From JBOFZL01 sp051655155 (lineage in GTDB: Bacteria > Bacillota > Clostridia > Peptostreptococcales > Filifactoraceae), in contig JBOFZL010000039.1 in the NCBI GenBank assembly GCA_051655155.1, positions 1 to 46,273 of the forward strand: 46,273 nucleotides of DNA, in the 5' to 3' direction. The notes under the pieces are model-generated. The model searched no databases, was not told the origin of the DNA, and saw only the letters and a list, made by a program, of their open reading frames with translations. Both the position numbers and the translations under genes were made by a program. Within the stretch, counting starts at the first letter, position 1. Each line of letters starts with the position of its first letter. Shown one piece after another: positions 33,304 through 42,639 of the stretch.

Positions 33304-33918
33304 CTATATGCATGGTATCATATCACAACCACAACATTCACAACAACTATCACATATGAACATTTGGCAACAACACCCTAAAGGCGAACTTCCTCCTCTG
33401 TTATAATTAACATATGACTTCTGGTAGCCTCCTACTTGCTGCTTTATTCTTTCAAAAGTATTTTTATATTCTTGATTCAATGGCTCCATTTGAGCTGCCA
33501 TTTGCAAATAATTAAGTCCACTATTATAGCTTCCCAACTTAATATCTACAAGGCCTGACAAGAAGTACCACTCTGCAGTTTTTTGCGCAAATGTTCCTAA
33601 TGCCAACTTGGCATTAAACATATCTCCATTATCCACCATAGCTCTTATCTCACTTAAACTAAAGCTTTTCCCCTGATATGAATAACTGCCCTGATTTGAA
33701 CTACCTCCACTATACCCATTCCCCGCAGAGTTACCATTCATAATCTTGTCATAAGCCTCCTGAACTTCAATGAATTTTTCTTTTGCTAATTCAGAAAGCG
33801 GATTATTAATATACTGGTCAGGATGGTACATTTTAGCCAACCTTCTATATGCTTTTTTTACCTCTTCTAAACTAGCATTCCTACTTAATTCTAAAACCTC
33901 ATATGGATCTCTTGCCAT
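33304..33918 (-). CDS. J-domain protein with cysteine-rich tail
   Basis: 204 aa. The N-terminal 65 residues are a DnaJ J-domain with the HPD motif (AKMYHPDQY), so it should stimulate a DnaK ATPase. A Gly/Ser-rich linker follows, then a short TPR-like helical part (about 90-150), and a striking C-terminus with ten cysteines in the last 30 residues (LGCCCQMFICDSCCECCGCD). The tail could bind metal or be palmitoylation-like/redox active; no family assignment. Its ATG overlaps the DUF5685 stop (TAATG). Confidence 0.9.
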   Translation of the reverse strand: MARDPYEVLELSRNASLEEVKKAYRRLAKMYHPDQYINNPLSELAKEKFIEVQEAYDKIMNGNSAGNGYSGGSSNQGSYSYQGKSFSLSEIRAMVDNGDMFNAKLALGTFAQKTAEWYFLSGLVDIKLGSYNSGLNYLQMAAQMEPLNQEYKNTFERIKQQVGGYQKSYVNYNRGGSSPLGCCCQMFICDSCCECCGCDMIPCI

Positions 33919-34760
33919 TATTCTTCCTCCTCTATTATCTCTAATCTTTCACCTAAAGCTTTTTCTAACCTTAGGGTCATTCCCGAATATAAAATATTAT
34001 CTATGATGCCTCTATTTATTATAATAGGTAACTTTTGAATTTCTCGATCAATGCAAGACAAAATAAATCTTAATTGATTCTTAATATTTTCTTTAAATTC
34101 GTTACTCTCTTCCACATGAAAAAATGGATTATACTTTCCCTCTTCCCTATCCGCTATTCTATCTTCATAAGCATCCACAATATAAATATACTTTCCCAAA
34201 TTAAATCCTAATGCTTCCAATGTATTTTTAAAAACATCATCTTTATATGAAAATATATCTGCCATAAGTCTTCCAAACTCACTGGAAACCTGATCTATAT
34301 CGGCACATTTTTCTTCCTCTAGCAAAAATAATTTCCCCAAACTTTCATTTATTTTTTCAGCCTTTTCCGGATATAATCTCTTTGCTTTTTCAAATGATTT
34401 CTTTAAACTCACCATAGCTAATTTTGCCTTAATATTTCCATCGTCCATATAGTCATCTTTTAATTTATAATAACTAAGTATAACATTTATGGCTGCACTG
34501 TATTCACTAATATCATTTTCTATAATTAATTCTTTCTTGTGAGGGTGAGCAATACATCTTGATGTATATCCATTGTTCTTAGGCTCATACAAAGAACTTA
34601 AAATAAGTTGTAAAAATGTGGTGTCATAGTTTAAAGAAAGTCTACTAATCTCACTAAATTTTCTTTTTAAAGACATACATATACCACAATAATATCCCTT
34701 GTAAGTTATGAACTCTCGATACTTTAGTTCCATCTTGTTAACTTTTATATATCCAAACAT
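33918..34760 (-). CDS. DUF5685 family protein
   Basis: 280 aa, resembling the DUF5685 family found next to J-domain proteins in Clostridia. Conserved features are the N-terminal MFGYIKVNK..MELKYREF and the YYCGICMSLKR motif, a CIAHP block, and a helical body with DDYMDDGN and YEDRIADREEGKYNPF, which look like metal-binding acidic patches of a terpene-synthase-like helical fold. Function unknown. The tight link with the J-domain gene suggests they work together. Confidence 0.85.
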   Translation of the reverse strand: MFGYIKVNKMELKYREFITYKGYYCGICMSLKRKFSEISRLSLNYDTTFLQLILSSLYEPKNNGYTSRCIAHPHKKELIIENDISEYSAAINVILSYYKLKDDYMDDGNIKAKLAMVSLKKSFEKAKRLYPEKAEKINESLGKLFLLEEEKCADIDQVSSEFGRLMADIFSYKDDVFKNTLEALGFNLGKYIYIVDAYEDRIADREEGKYNPFFHVEESNEFKENIKNQLRFILSCIDREIQKLPIIINRGIIDNILYSGMTLRLEKALGERLEIIEEEE

Positions 34761-34762
34761 AT

Positions 34763-35419
34763 CTACTCCGTTTCCACAAACTTCTCAACCTTTTTAAAAT
34801 AGTCGTTAATAAACTTATGCTCAACCCCTTTTATATTAAAACCTATTAACTTGTACATAAACCCCATAAGACTTCCTCCAATAGCTGCCGTAACGATAGT
34901 CCCTATCCCAAAATATCCACCTAGCAATATCCCTACTATAGTTACTAATATTTCTATAGTTGTCCTAACTATAAAAACTGGTTTATCTAACTTTTTGGAA
35001 ATCCCAAGCATAAGACCATCTCGTGGTCCTGCACCTCTTCCTACTCCAATATAAAGAAGCATCCCTATATTTAAGGTTATCATTCCTAGCACCAGAAGTA
35101 AACATTGCATAGGAAATGTTGCAGGCTTGGGGATAAAATTTGACCATATGATCATATCAGTAAATAGTCCTACAAATATCATATTAATTAAAGTTCCCAA
35201 CCCCAGCTTTATTCCTAAAACATAATCCACTATCACCACTACAACGGAAATTATAATACTAGCCTGCCCAATAGTCATATCTAACGAGTTTGAAAACCCT
35301 GTTGCCAGCACATTCCACGGAGCAACCCCTATATTTGCATTTATATTCATAACTATTGAGAGACCACATACAAACAAGCCTAACATCAACCGAAAATATA
35401 ATTTGATTTTACTATTCAT
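34763..35419 (-). CDS. YczE/YitT-type integral membrane protein
   Basis: About 218 aa from the ATG at 35419 (MNSKIKLYFR), five or six membrane helices, with the YczE-like pattern NIGVAPWNVLATGFSNSLD and GVGRGAGPRDGLMLGI. The exact start is uncertain: AAGGAG lies 13 nt before this ATG, further than usual, and an in-frame extension to 35482 exists. First gene of the YczE-DUF5685-J-domain-DUF819 operon. Function unknown. Confidence 0.85.
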   Translation of the reverse strand: MNSKIKLYFRLMLGLFVCGLSIVMNINANIGVAPWNVLATGFSNSLDMTIGQASIIISVVVVIVDYVLGIKLGLGTLINMIFVGLFTDMIIWSNFIPKPATFPMQCLLLVLGMITLNIGMLLYIGVGRGAGPRDGLMLGISKKLDKPVFIVRTTIEILVTIVGILLGGYFGIGTIVTAAIGGSLMGFMYKLIGFNIKGVEHKFINDYFKKVEKFVETE

Positions 35420-35647
35420 TGTATTTATAAATCTCCTTATTCTATATATACCGCTTTTATGATATAACTTATTATATAACAAAATAAAACCACTATATTG
35501 CCTTAAAATATTTTATATATCAATACAATCAGTATCTAATTATTATATACTAAAATTACTTTAAATAAAATAAACTTTTTCAATCTATAGCCATAAATAT
35601 AATTTTTATGTAAAATTAAAAATGTATTTATAAGGAGGTTAATATAT

Positions 35648-36100
35648 ATGATAGTAGTTAGTGCTTGTCTTTTAGGAGAAAACTGCAAATATAATGGAAA
35701 AAATAATAAAAACCAACAAGTTATAAACTTTTTAGCCGAAAAAAAATATATATCCATATGTCCTGAAGCCTTAGGAGGATTGTCTGTACCTAGATTACCT
35801 TGTGAAATATTAGATTCTAAGGTTGTAAATAATATGGGCATCGATTTAACTGAAGAATTTAAAAAAGGAGCTGAAATCTCACTCCAAATTTGTCTGAAAA
35901 ATAAAGTTAAAGTTGCTATATTAAAAGCAAACAGCCCATCTTGTAGCTCAAACCTTATTTATGATGGAAGTTTTAGCAATAAGCTTGTCTCTGGATTTGG
36001 TTTAACCTCAAAACTACTTTTAGAAAATTCTATTTTTGTAGTTGACGAAAATAATTTAGATAAAATAAAGGAGAATAATCGTGGAAACCTTAACCTATAA
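35648..36100 (+). CDS. DUF523 family protein
   Basis: 150-aa protein of the DUF523 family: start MIVVSACLLGENCKYNGKNN, then CPEALGGLSVPRLPCEI and ILKANSPSCSS, with conserved cysteines at positions 8, 14, 37 and 48 and in SPSC. The cysteine set suggests a metal or cluster site, but the family has no proven role. AAGGAGG precedes the ATG. The following gene overlaps its end by 20 nt. Confidence 0.9.
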   Translation: MIVVSACLLGENCKYNGKNNKNQQVINFLAEKKYISICPEALGGLSVPRLPCEILDSKVVNNMGIDLTEEFKKGAEISLQICLKNKVKVAILKANSPSCSSNLIYDGSFSNKLVSGFGLTSKLLLENSIFVVDENNLDKIKENNRGNLNL

Positions 36101-36590
36101 ACCATCTATAAAATCCATAAACAAAATAAAATTATCCTGTTTACTTGCCATAATAATTATTTGGCTGATACTCATTATAAAAGCAGAACTTACGCTTTTA
36201 ACCTTCATAATAGGGATACTTAGCTCTATTCTTATTCCATTTGGAATAATAATGATGTTTAACTTTCCTAAAAACACTCAAGTAGACCTTGCTAAAACCT
36301 CCATAACTTTCCACGTTCTAGCTGCCGAAGATAGCCCATTTATATTTCACTTTAATGAAATAGATAAAATAGTGGTGGGATCTGTAAAATCCTCCTTTAG
36401 ACAAAATCGAAATAGTTTTAGAAAGTTTTTTGGAATAGAATTACAATTAAGCGAAAAATTGGATGAATATACCATAAACTATCTTTACTCTTTCCCCATT
36501 AAACATATGGAAAATTACCTTGATTTAATAAATAAACTTGAAGCATACTCTAACTTAAATAATATCCCCTTCGAAAAAAGAATTGTATAA
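36081..36590 (+). CDS. hypothetical membrane protein, PH-like
   Basis: 169 aa, GTG start after AAAGGAGAATAATC. Two hydrophobic helices (about 17-37 and 40-60) are followed by a beta-rich cytosolic part (ITFHVLAAEDSPFIFHFNEI). The layout of two membrane helices and a beta-sandwich resembles bacterial PH-domain-like membrane proteins, but I do not recognise a named family. Co-transcribed with the DUF523 gene. Confidence 0.75.
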   Translation: METLTYKPSIKSINKIKLSCLLAIIIIWLILIIKAELTLLTFIIGILSSILIPFGIIMMFNFPKNTQVDLAKTSITFHVLAAEDSPFIFHFNEIDKIVVGSVKSSFRQNRNSFRKFFGIELQLSEKLDEYTINYLYSFPIKHMENYLDLINKLEAYSNLNNIPFEKRIV

Positions 36591-36628
36591 TCCATCTTAT
36601 TTCTGACATTAAAATTTTCTAACATATA

Positions 36629-36666
36629 AAAACAGCCAAATTATCAATCTACAATTTGGCTGTTTT
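36629..36666. terminator. bidirectional terminator
   Basis: Perfect 14-bp inverted repeat AAAACAGCCAAATT/AATTTGGCTGTTTT (36629-36642 and 36653-36666) between convergent genes. Confidence 0.92.
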
Positions 36667-36672
36667 CTACTT

Positions 36673-38631
36673 CTATAATATATTTTTAAAGCTATAACTC
36701 AACTCGCCATTTACCTCTTTAAACACTAAATATTTATAGTCCTCCTTATTAGGAGATTTGATTGTACTTATGTCTCTTGTTTTTATATAACTTACATTCC
36801 CATGCTTTGCTCCACTATATGTTGTTCCCTTAGTTACAAAATAAATATTCTTTGTTTTCTCAGCCTCTTCCAAAAGTTTGTTCCAAACATTTTTTTCTGA
36901 AGCTGATATTTTCAACTCACTATTGGACATTATCACAATGTTGCTAGCATTTCCACTTAGCGCTGATTTAATATAGTTCCACTGCCCTGAAGTTGACCCT
37001 ATATCTTTAGAACCATCAACAGTTATAAAGTTTGTATTTTCGTGAACCTTAGTTTGCATTGCACCAGTTACGCTATCTTTAGCTGTTGTTACTTCGTTTA
37101 AAGTTTCTTGATTTTTATTATTAAAACTCAAGGTGTATTCACCCATATTTATACCTTGTTTCAATTTCCCTACAATAACTTTGTCGATAATATCATTTGC
37201 TCCTGAACTTGTATCAGTTATTATACCTATTTCAAAATCACTTAAATTCTGGCTTCTAAAATCTTGTGCTGCATTTGGAAGAACATCAATATCTACTCTT
37301 CCTGTAACTCCAGAAGCAGTTACTACAAGACTTCCTCGACCACTTGTACTTGGGGTAAAGTTATATCCGTTATAACTTCCATTAACCCCCTCTGAACTAA
37401 AACTAGCCCCAGAAAGATTAACCACATTGCCATTAGCATCGAATCCTCTTACTGTAAGCTTTGTGCTTTCCCCTTGTATAAGTATGGGATTATGAACCAG
37501 TACATCTATCTTCGTCAATACCCCTAACGGAGATGTACTTTGGATTGCTAAACCGTTTGCCAACTCTCTTTCAGCAGGAACATAGTTTTGTATAACCCCT
37601 CCTACTATAAGCTCAGTAGAGCCTCCTCCATCTAACAACATAGCTTCCTTTACACCTAGACCCATCATATAATTTTGAACATCAGCCTCTGTCATCCCAA
37701 TATAAGGAGCTGTTCTTCCGTCAACAGCCATCAAAATAATATTATTATCTGGAGTTATTCCTATAGCAGACCTTTGACTTCTTGCTGTATTTTGAGAAAG
37801 AGCTGTGGGACCTCCATTCTTAACTAACATTGACCCACCACCAATAGAGGTTTTAGTATTCGGATAATTCAACGTAAAATTATTTTCTAAAGATACATTA
37901 TCTCCTACAGAGAAGTTTTGTTGCAATTTAAAAGAATTACTGGCTGCTGCACTTACTACAAAACCATCACTTGGAATTGCAACAGCAGGTTTTCCAACCC
38001 TAACATCTGTAACCACACCTTTTTCCACAACAACCTCAGTCATATCATAGTAAGTTTTGCTTACACCTAAAGAATTTTTCCTGTATTCATCTGTATAAAC
38101 TATTATACCCGCATTATCCTTACTAGGTTTATTAACTGCTGTAACACCTGTAACACTTCCTTTAGTTAAGTTTTTCAGCTGTTCACTATGTTTTAAATAT
38201 TCTATTCTTGAAGAATTATCAGCTCCTACTATTAGATTAGCATACTTATTCTCCTCATAATGTGGACTAGAAATAGCTTCTCCATTCTTTACCGCTGCAT
38301 TTAAAGTAAACGTTGGATTTGACATAGAGAAAAAATCTCCATTTATCGCTGCCAGAGTATTCCCTTCTGTTTTAACTAAATTTGAAAGTTTTTCACGTTT
38401 CTCAAATCCGCTAGAAGATATTAATATATCCAATTCTACAGCTTTAGTATCAATTTTTAATAAATTAATCTTTTGTACTCCACCTTCAAAAAGTTGTGTA
38501 ATAGTTTCCTGCGTAACTCCAGAAGCTACGTTGGAAATAACTTTATTTTCATCAACTAAAATCCCATAAGAAATTCCTGTATTTAATATTAAAGTTCCCA
38601 TAAGAATAATTAGCGTCCTTTTAAATTTCAT
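36673..38631 (-). CDS. exported phosphodiester glycosidase (NAGPA) family protein
   Basis: 652-aa secreted protein with a signal peptide (MKFKRTLIILMGTLILNTG). Residues about 60-370 are a NAGPA/DUF2233 domain, shown by LAAINGDFF, QRSAIGITPDNNIILMAVDGR, and MLLDGGGSTELIVGG. Next comes an Ig-like stretch (about 375-460), then a C-terminal domain (about 465-640) resembling a degenerate metallophosphoesterase found in clostridial homologues. Family members cleave sugar-phosphodiesters in wall polymers or exopolysaccharide. GAAGGGAGAG precedes the ATG. Confidence 0.87.
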   Translation of the reverse strand: MKFKRTLIILMGTLILNTGISYGILVDENKVISNVASGVTQETITQLFEGGVQKINLLKIDTKAVELDILISSSGFEKREKLSNLVKTEGNTLAAINGDFFSMSNPTFTLNAAVKNGEAISSPHYEENKYANLIVGADNSSRIEYLKHSEQLKNLTKGSVTGVTAVNKPSKDNAGIIVYTDEYRKNSLGVSKTYYDMTEVVVEKGVVTDVRVGKPAVAIPSDGFVVSAAASNSFKLQQNFSVGDNVSLENNFTLNYPNTKTSIGGGSMLVKNGGPTALSQNTARSQRSAIGITPDNNIILMAVDGRTAPYIGMTEADVQNYMMGLGVKEAMLLDGGGSTELIVGGVIQNYVPAERELANGLAIQSTSPLGVLTKIDVLVHNPILIQGESTKLTVRGFDANGNVVNLSGASFSSEGVNGSYNGYNFTPSTSGRGSLVVTASGVTGRVDIDVLPNAAQDFRSQNLSDFEIGIITDTSSGANDIIDKVIVGKLKQGINMGEYTLSFNNKNQETLNEVTTAKDSVTGAMQTKVHENTNFITVDGSKDIGSTSGQWNYIKSALSGNASNIVIMSNSELKISASEKNVWNKLLEEAEKTKNIYFVTKGTTYSGAKHGNVSYIKTRDISTIKSPNKEDYKYLVFKEVNGELSYSFKNIL

Positions 38632-38669
38632 ATTTCTCTCCCTTCAAAAGTTTAAAACAATACTAACAA

Positions 38670-38694
38670 AAAAGCAGAACAATAGTCTGCTTTT
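38670..38694 (-). terminator. terminator of the larA/aminotransferase operon
   Basis: Stem AAAAGCAGA/TCTGCTTTT with a 7-nt loop, followed on the minus strand by a T-run, about 50 nt past the aminotransferase stop. Confidence 0.85.
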
Positions 38695-38746
38695 ATATAA
38701 TACCATATATATTTAAAATTTTAGTGAAAATTTGCTATTAAAACCA

Positions 38747-39928
38747 TTACATAATTGTAACAGTTTTCTTACAATTCTTTAAAATATAACCTAAACGCCT
38801 TATTCCTTCATTAATTTCTTCTATATTACAACTAGAATAGTTAAGCCTCAGTTCATTATGTTTATCCCTATAGGGATAAAAAAATACCCCTGGGATAAAA
38901 GCCACTTTTTCCTCTAACGCCAATATAAGCAACTCTTCTGTATCTACATACTCCGGAAGCTTAACCCATATAAACAAGCCACCCTTTGGGTTAGTAAACT
39001 CTGCCCCCAGAGGAAATTCTTTTTTTAGGGCTGTCAACATAACCTCTTTTTTATGCTCATAGCTTAAACACAAACTTTTAATATGCTGAGTTATATCATT
39101 ATTTTTTAAATACTCTGCTGCCATTGCCTGAGCGTAACCATTACTTTGAAGATCTGTTGCTTCTTTGAGCTTTAAATAGTTGCCAAGAACTTGCCTATCT
39201 GCCACTATGTAGCCTATCCTAATACCAGGACAAAACATCTTTGAAAGAGACCCAAGGTATATTACCCACCCTTCCTTATCAAAAGACTTTATAGCTGGGT
39301 ATGGTTTGTCATTAAAACACAATTCTCCGTAAGGATTGTCCTCTATTATAGGAACTTGATACTTTGTTGCTATTTCTACTAAGCGTTTTCGCCTTTCAAC
39401 ACTCAAAGTTCTTCCTGTTGGATTTTGAAAATCAGGCACTAAGTATATAAACTTCACCTTCTTAGCCTTCAGCACATCTTCTACTTTTTCAGGTATTATT
39501 CCATCTTCATCCATGGAGACTTCTTCGTACCTCGGCTGATATACATCAAAAGCATTAATAGCTCCCAGATAACTTGGCGCTTCTGTGATGACTATGTCAT
39601 CCTTGTCCAAGAAAAGTTTACCAGACAAGTCTAACCCCTGCTGTGACCCGCTAGTGATTATTATATCTTCTAGATTGCATTCAACGGATTTTGCACCCAT
39701 TATCTTAACAAGTTCCTCTCTAAGCACCCTGTTACCTTCTGACAGAGAGTATTGAAAGGCTTCCCTTTTATCTATACTTAAGCCTGCCTTTTCCATTTCA
39801 TCAAGTGGAAATAGACTCTCATCAGGCAGCCCTCCTGCAAAAGAAATAATATCACCTTTACTGATTACTGACAATATCTTACCAATTATATCTTCCCTTA
39901 CTCTTGTCATTCTTTCTGAATATCTCAC
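38747..39928 (-). CDS. PLP-dependent class I aminotransferase (2-aminoadipate/aromatic type)
   Basis: 393 aa starting with GTG at 39928, 1 nt after the larA stop and with GGAGGT in front; the longer frame to 39994 runs into larA and lacks a site. N-terminus GDIISFAGGLPDESLFP, active-site PDFQNPTGRTLS, the substrate-contact EDNPYGEL, PLP-binding Lys in YLGSLSKMFCPGIRIGYI, and the arginine at RLNYSS. It belongs to the MocR/LysN-like subgroup of fold-type I. It would convert an amino acid and 2-oxo acid into each other; with its operon this is likely part of catabolism of the imported amino acid. Confidence 0.92.
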   Translation of the reverse strand: MRYSERMTRVREDIIGKILSVISKGDIISFAGGLPDESLFPLDEMEKAGLSIDKREAFQYSLSEGNRVLREELVKIMGAKSVECNLEDIIITSGSQQGLDLSGKLFLDKDDIVITEAPSYLGAINAFDVYQPRYEEVSMDEDGIIPEKVEDVLKAKKVKFIYLVPDFQNPTGRTLSVERRKRLVEIATKYQVPIIEDNPYGELCFNDKPYPAIKSFDKEGWVIYLGSLSKMFCPGIRIGYIVADRQVLGNYLKLKEATDLQSNGYAQAMAAEYLKNNDITQHIKSLCLSYEHKKEVMLTALKKEFPLGAEFTNPKGGLFIWVKLPEYVDTEELLILALEEKVAFIPGVFFYPYRDKHNELRLNYSSCNIEEINEGIRRLGYILKNCKKTVTIM

Positions 39929-39929
39929 C

Positions 39930-41168
39930 CTATACCTCCAATACCTTTGAAGATGAACTTTGGTAGTACCCATCATAGTTTCCATACTTTTCATCTAAGT
40001 ATTCATTGGCAGCTTCGATGTTTGGCAATACTTTAATTCCTGTATTTTTCAGAGCTGTCTCCTTTAATTTACTAGATACAATTATGATTTGCTTTGTTTG
40101 TGCCACCGTTGTAACTAGATAAGCAGCATACTTTCCTATGGTAAAAGCTCTTCTCAACTCATCTTCTCGCTGACTGTTATTGTCAAAGTTGGAAAACATA
40201 TACTCCATTTCGCTAGAGCCTATACCCTCTTGGCAGTCTGCAATGAGTATCATATCCCCTCCATCTTTAACGGCTTTTTCCCCATTGCTCACCGCCTTTG
40301 AGACTTGATAAAGATTTATATCCTTTGGAAAAGGTCCACAATTTACCCATAATACAGCTTTTGCTTCTGGAAGTTTCAACTTAGCTTTTTTCTCAACTAT
40401 TTCGCACCCTTGCTTATGAGCCAGTATGCTATGACCAGCCACAGCACCTACAATGTTTCCCTCTCCATCTTGAATTACATTAAATAAAAAATTGGGTTTA
40501 ACCATATTGACTACTTCTTCCATATCCTTGTTAATTACATTTTTTTCCAATGAGGAATTTTCCACATGATCTCTTATTCCAAAGGTTTTGTACCCTTTCT
40601 CCTCAGCCATGGCCAAAGAATGGTTCATGTTTATGCTTTGTTTTGATGCTATTCCTGGAAGAATGGACTTTCTTCCTCCTGAAAAACCTGCCATATCATG
40701 GTGGATAATCGAACCTGTAATCACTAATAGATCTGCATTTAAAGCAGTTTTGTTAATCTGTACCTTAGTTCCGTAGCTAGTTGTACCTAAGGTCTTAAAA
40801 CAAGAATCTTCACAGTAGCTATCTTCTATAGAGTAGCTACCATAAAGTTCTCCCAGCAACTGTTTATGTTCCTCCATCGTCGATCTTCTATGAGTGCCCA
40901 AAGCCACCAAGAACTTTATCCTGTCCTTTGAAACTCCAGCCTGCCTTATTTCTTCCACCAAGTACGGTAGATATATCCAAGGCTTTTGAAAACTACGGGT
41001 AATATCCGATATTACTATTACAACATTTGACTTATCCTTTGAAAGCTCTAGCAAAGTCATAGTGCCTATAGGCTTGCTTAAAGCCTTCTTAATCACATCT
41101 TCTTCCCTTGGGTTTATTTCATTTTCTTCTTTAATCTCCGTAAGTTTTTGACTTATTTTATCTAGCAT
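39930..41168 (-). CDS. LarA-family nickel-dependent 2-hydroxyacid racemase homologue
   Basis: 412-aa LarA-family (DUF2088) protein. L. plantarum LarA uses H108, H174, K184 and H200, K184 being covalently linked to the nickel pincer cofactor. Here H93 (GTHRR), H157 (IHHDMAG), K167 (FSGGRKSILPG) and H183 (NMNHSLA) occur with matching spacing (10 and 16 residues), so the enzyme should be able to hold the cofactor. SDITRSF stands for the N-terminal SDxTRP motif. Its ATG overlaps the ATPase gene by 7 nt. Cofactor genes larB/C/E are not in the window. Substrate unknown; lactate is not implied by the context. Confidence 0.88.
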   Translation of the reverse strand: MLDKISQKLTEIKEENEINPREEDVIKKALSKPIGTMTLLELSKDKSNVVIVISDITRSFQKPWIYLPYLVEEIRQAGVSKDRIKFLVALGTHRRSTMEEHKQLLGELYGSYSIEDSYCEDSCFKTLGTTSYGTKVQINKTALNADLLVITGSIIHHDMAGFSGGRKSILPGIASKQSINMNHSLAMAEEKGYKTFGIRDHVENSSLEKNVINKDMEEVVNMVKPNFLFNVIQDGEGNIVGAVAGHSILAHKQGCEIVEKKAKLKLPEAKAVLWVNCGPFPKDINLYQVSKAVSNGEKAVKDGGDMILIADCQEGIGSSEMEYMFSNFDNNSQREDELRRAFTIGKYAAYLVTTVAQTKQIIIVSSKLKETALKNTGIKVLPNIEAANEYLDEKYGNYDGYYQSSSSKVLEV

Positions 41169-41890
41169 GATAGCACCTTCCCTAAAAAGTCCTTTGTTCT
41201 TTCATTTTTAGGATTTTCAAACACTTCCTTAGGTGAACCCTCTTCCAAGACCACTCCCTGATCCATAAACAATACCCTTGTGGCAACTTCTTTTGCAAAA
41301 CCCATTTCATGGGTAACTACCACCATGGTCATCTTGTCTCTTGCCAACTCCTTCATTAGGTCTAGTACCTCTCCTACCATTTCAGGATCTAAGGCTGAGG
41401 TAGGTTCATCAAAGAGCATAACATCTGGCTCCATGGCTAAGGCTCTAATTATGGCTATCCTCTGCTTTTGTCCTCCTGACAAGGATGATGGATAAGCATT
41501 AGCCTTATCCTCCAGACCTATACGTTTAAGCAGTCCGTAGGCCTTTTCATCCGCTTCCTTTGGAGAAAGTTTTTTTATAAGTCTTGGCCCAATAGTTATA
41601 TTTTCCAGAATAGAAAGGTTATTGAATAGATTGAATTGTTGAAACACCATTCCCATTTTTTCTCTTAATTCGTTTATATTGACTTTTTTATCTGTAATAT
41701 CTGTACCTTCAAAAATAATATGCCCTGAGCTTGCTTGTTCAAGCCCATTCAAGCACCTTAAAAATGTACTTTTTCCTGAGCCCGATGGACCAATTACTAC
41801 TACAACTTCATTAAATTCAATGGTTTGATTGATATTTTTTAGAACTTCTAAATCGCCAAAACTTTTACATAGGTTCTTTGTTTTTATCAT
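41162..41890 (-). CDS. polar amino acid ABC transporter ATPase (GlnQ-like)
   Basis: 242 aa; Walker A VIGPSGSGKST, Q-loop MVFQQFNLFNN, signature LSGGQKQRIAI, Walker B VMLFDEPTSALDPEMVGEV. This is the PAAT (GlnQ/HisP/ArtM) subgroup. Part of the T-box-controlled operon with permease and binding protein upstream and larA downstream (7-nt overlap). Confidence 0.95.
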   Translation of the reverse strand: MIKTKNLCKSFGDLEVLKNINQTIEFNEVVVVIGPSGSGKSTFLRCLNGLEQASSGHIIFEGTDITDKKVNINELREKMGMVFQQFNLFNNLSILENITIGPRLIKKLSPKEADEKAYGLLKRIGLEDKANAYPSSLSGGQKQRIAIIRALAMEPDVMLFDEPTSALDPEMVGEVLDLMKELARDKMTMVVVTHEMGFAKEVATRVLFMDQGVVLEEGSPKEVFENPKNERTKDFLGKVLSC

Positions 41891-41899
41891 TTCGTCCTC

Positions 41900-42619
41900 C
41901 TAAGCAAAGGTTGGTCGCTTGCCTAAAGGACCACGCTTTGTCGTTGAATTAAGGTTTTTTTCCAGTCTATTCACTAAACCTGAGGTTACAAAGGTAAGCA
42001 CAAAATATATCAATGCTGCAATATAGTAGTTTGGCAGTATTACATAAGTGCTGGTAATTACAGTTCCCGTGTTATACATAAGATCCGAAACACCTAAATA
42101 CTGTATTATTGCCGTCTCTTTAATTACAGATACAAACTCGCTTCCTATGGCAGGAAGAATATTTTTAATAGCTTGAGGAAGCACAATCTTTCTCATAGCG
42201 ACACCTTTAGTCATTCCCAAAGACCTTGCCGCCTCTAGCTGTCCCTTATCCACCGCTTGTATTCCTGCTCTTATTAACTCTGCAACATAAGCCCCTGAAT
42301 TCATCCCCAAAACTATTATACATGGTATGAACCTTTGCATATCTACTCCCATTATCACAGTATCCGAAAAGTTTATAGCCTTGCTTATTATGCTAAAGCC
42401 TATTAGTAGTTGCACAATCAGTGGAGTTCCTCTTATAACCGATATATATACTTTGGCTATAGTAGAACATCCTTTGCTGTCCGATATTCGCAACATGGAA
42501 ATTAAGCTTCCAATGAGACTTCCAGCCACCACCGTAATCAAAGCCAACACAATGGTAGTTACAGTTCCTGTGATAAAATACGGAATATATTTTGGTAATA
42601 TTTCTGTGTAGTAGTTCAT
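41900..42619 (-). CDS. polar amino acid ABC transporter permease
   Basis: 239 aa from the ATG at 42619 (MNYYTEILPK), preceded by AGGAAGGAT; the frame extends to 42637 without a better site. It has five or six membrane helices and the permease EAA-type loop EAARSLGMTKGVAMRKIVLPQA. N-terminal YIPYFITGTVTTIVLALITV is typical of HisM/GlnP members. Confidence 0.94.
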   Translation of the reverse strand: MNYYTEILPKYIPYFITGTVTTIVLALITVVAGSLIGSLISMLRISDSKGCSTIAKVYISVIRGTPLIVQLLIGFSIISKAINFSDTVIMGVDMQRFIPCIIVLGMNSGAYVAELIRAGIQAVDKGQLEAARSLGMTKGVAMRKIVLPQAIKNILPAIGSEFVSVIKETAIIQYLGVSDLMYNTGTVITSTYVILPNYYIAALIYFVLTFVTSGLVNRLEKNLNSTTKRGPLGKRPTFA

Positions 42620-42639
42620 CTTGTATCCTTCCTGCACTT

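Noticed and set aside
35536..35841. Minus-strand open frame opposite the DUF523 gene
   Set aside because: It overlaps the clear DUF523 protein and has no recognisable protein features; a shadow of low-GC coding sequence.
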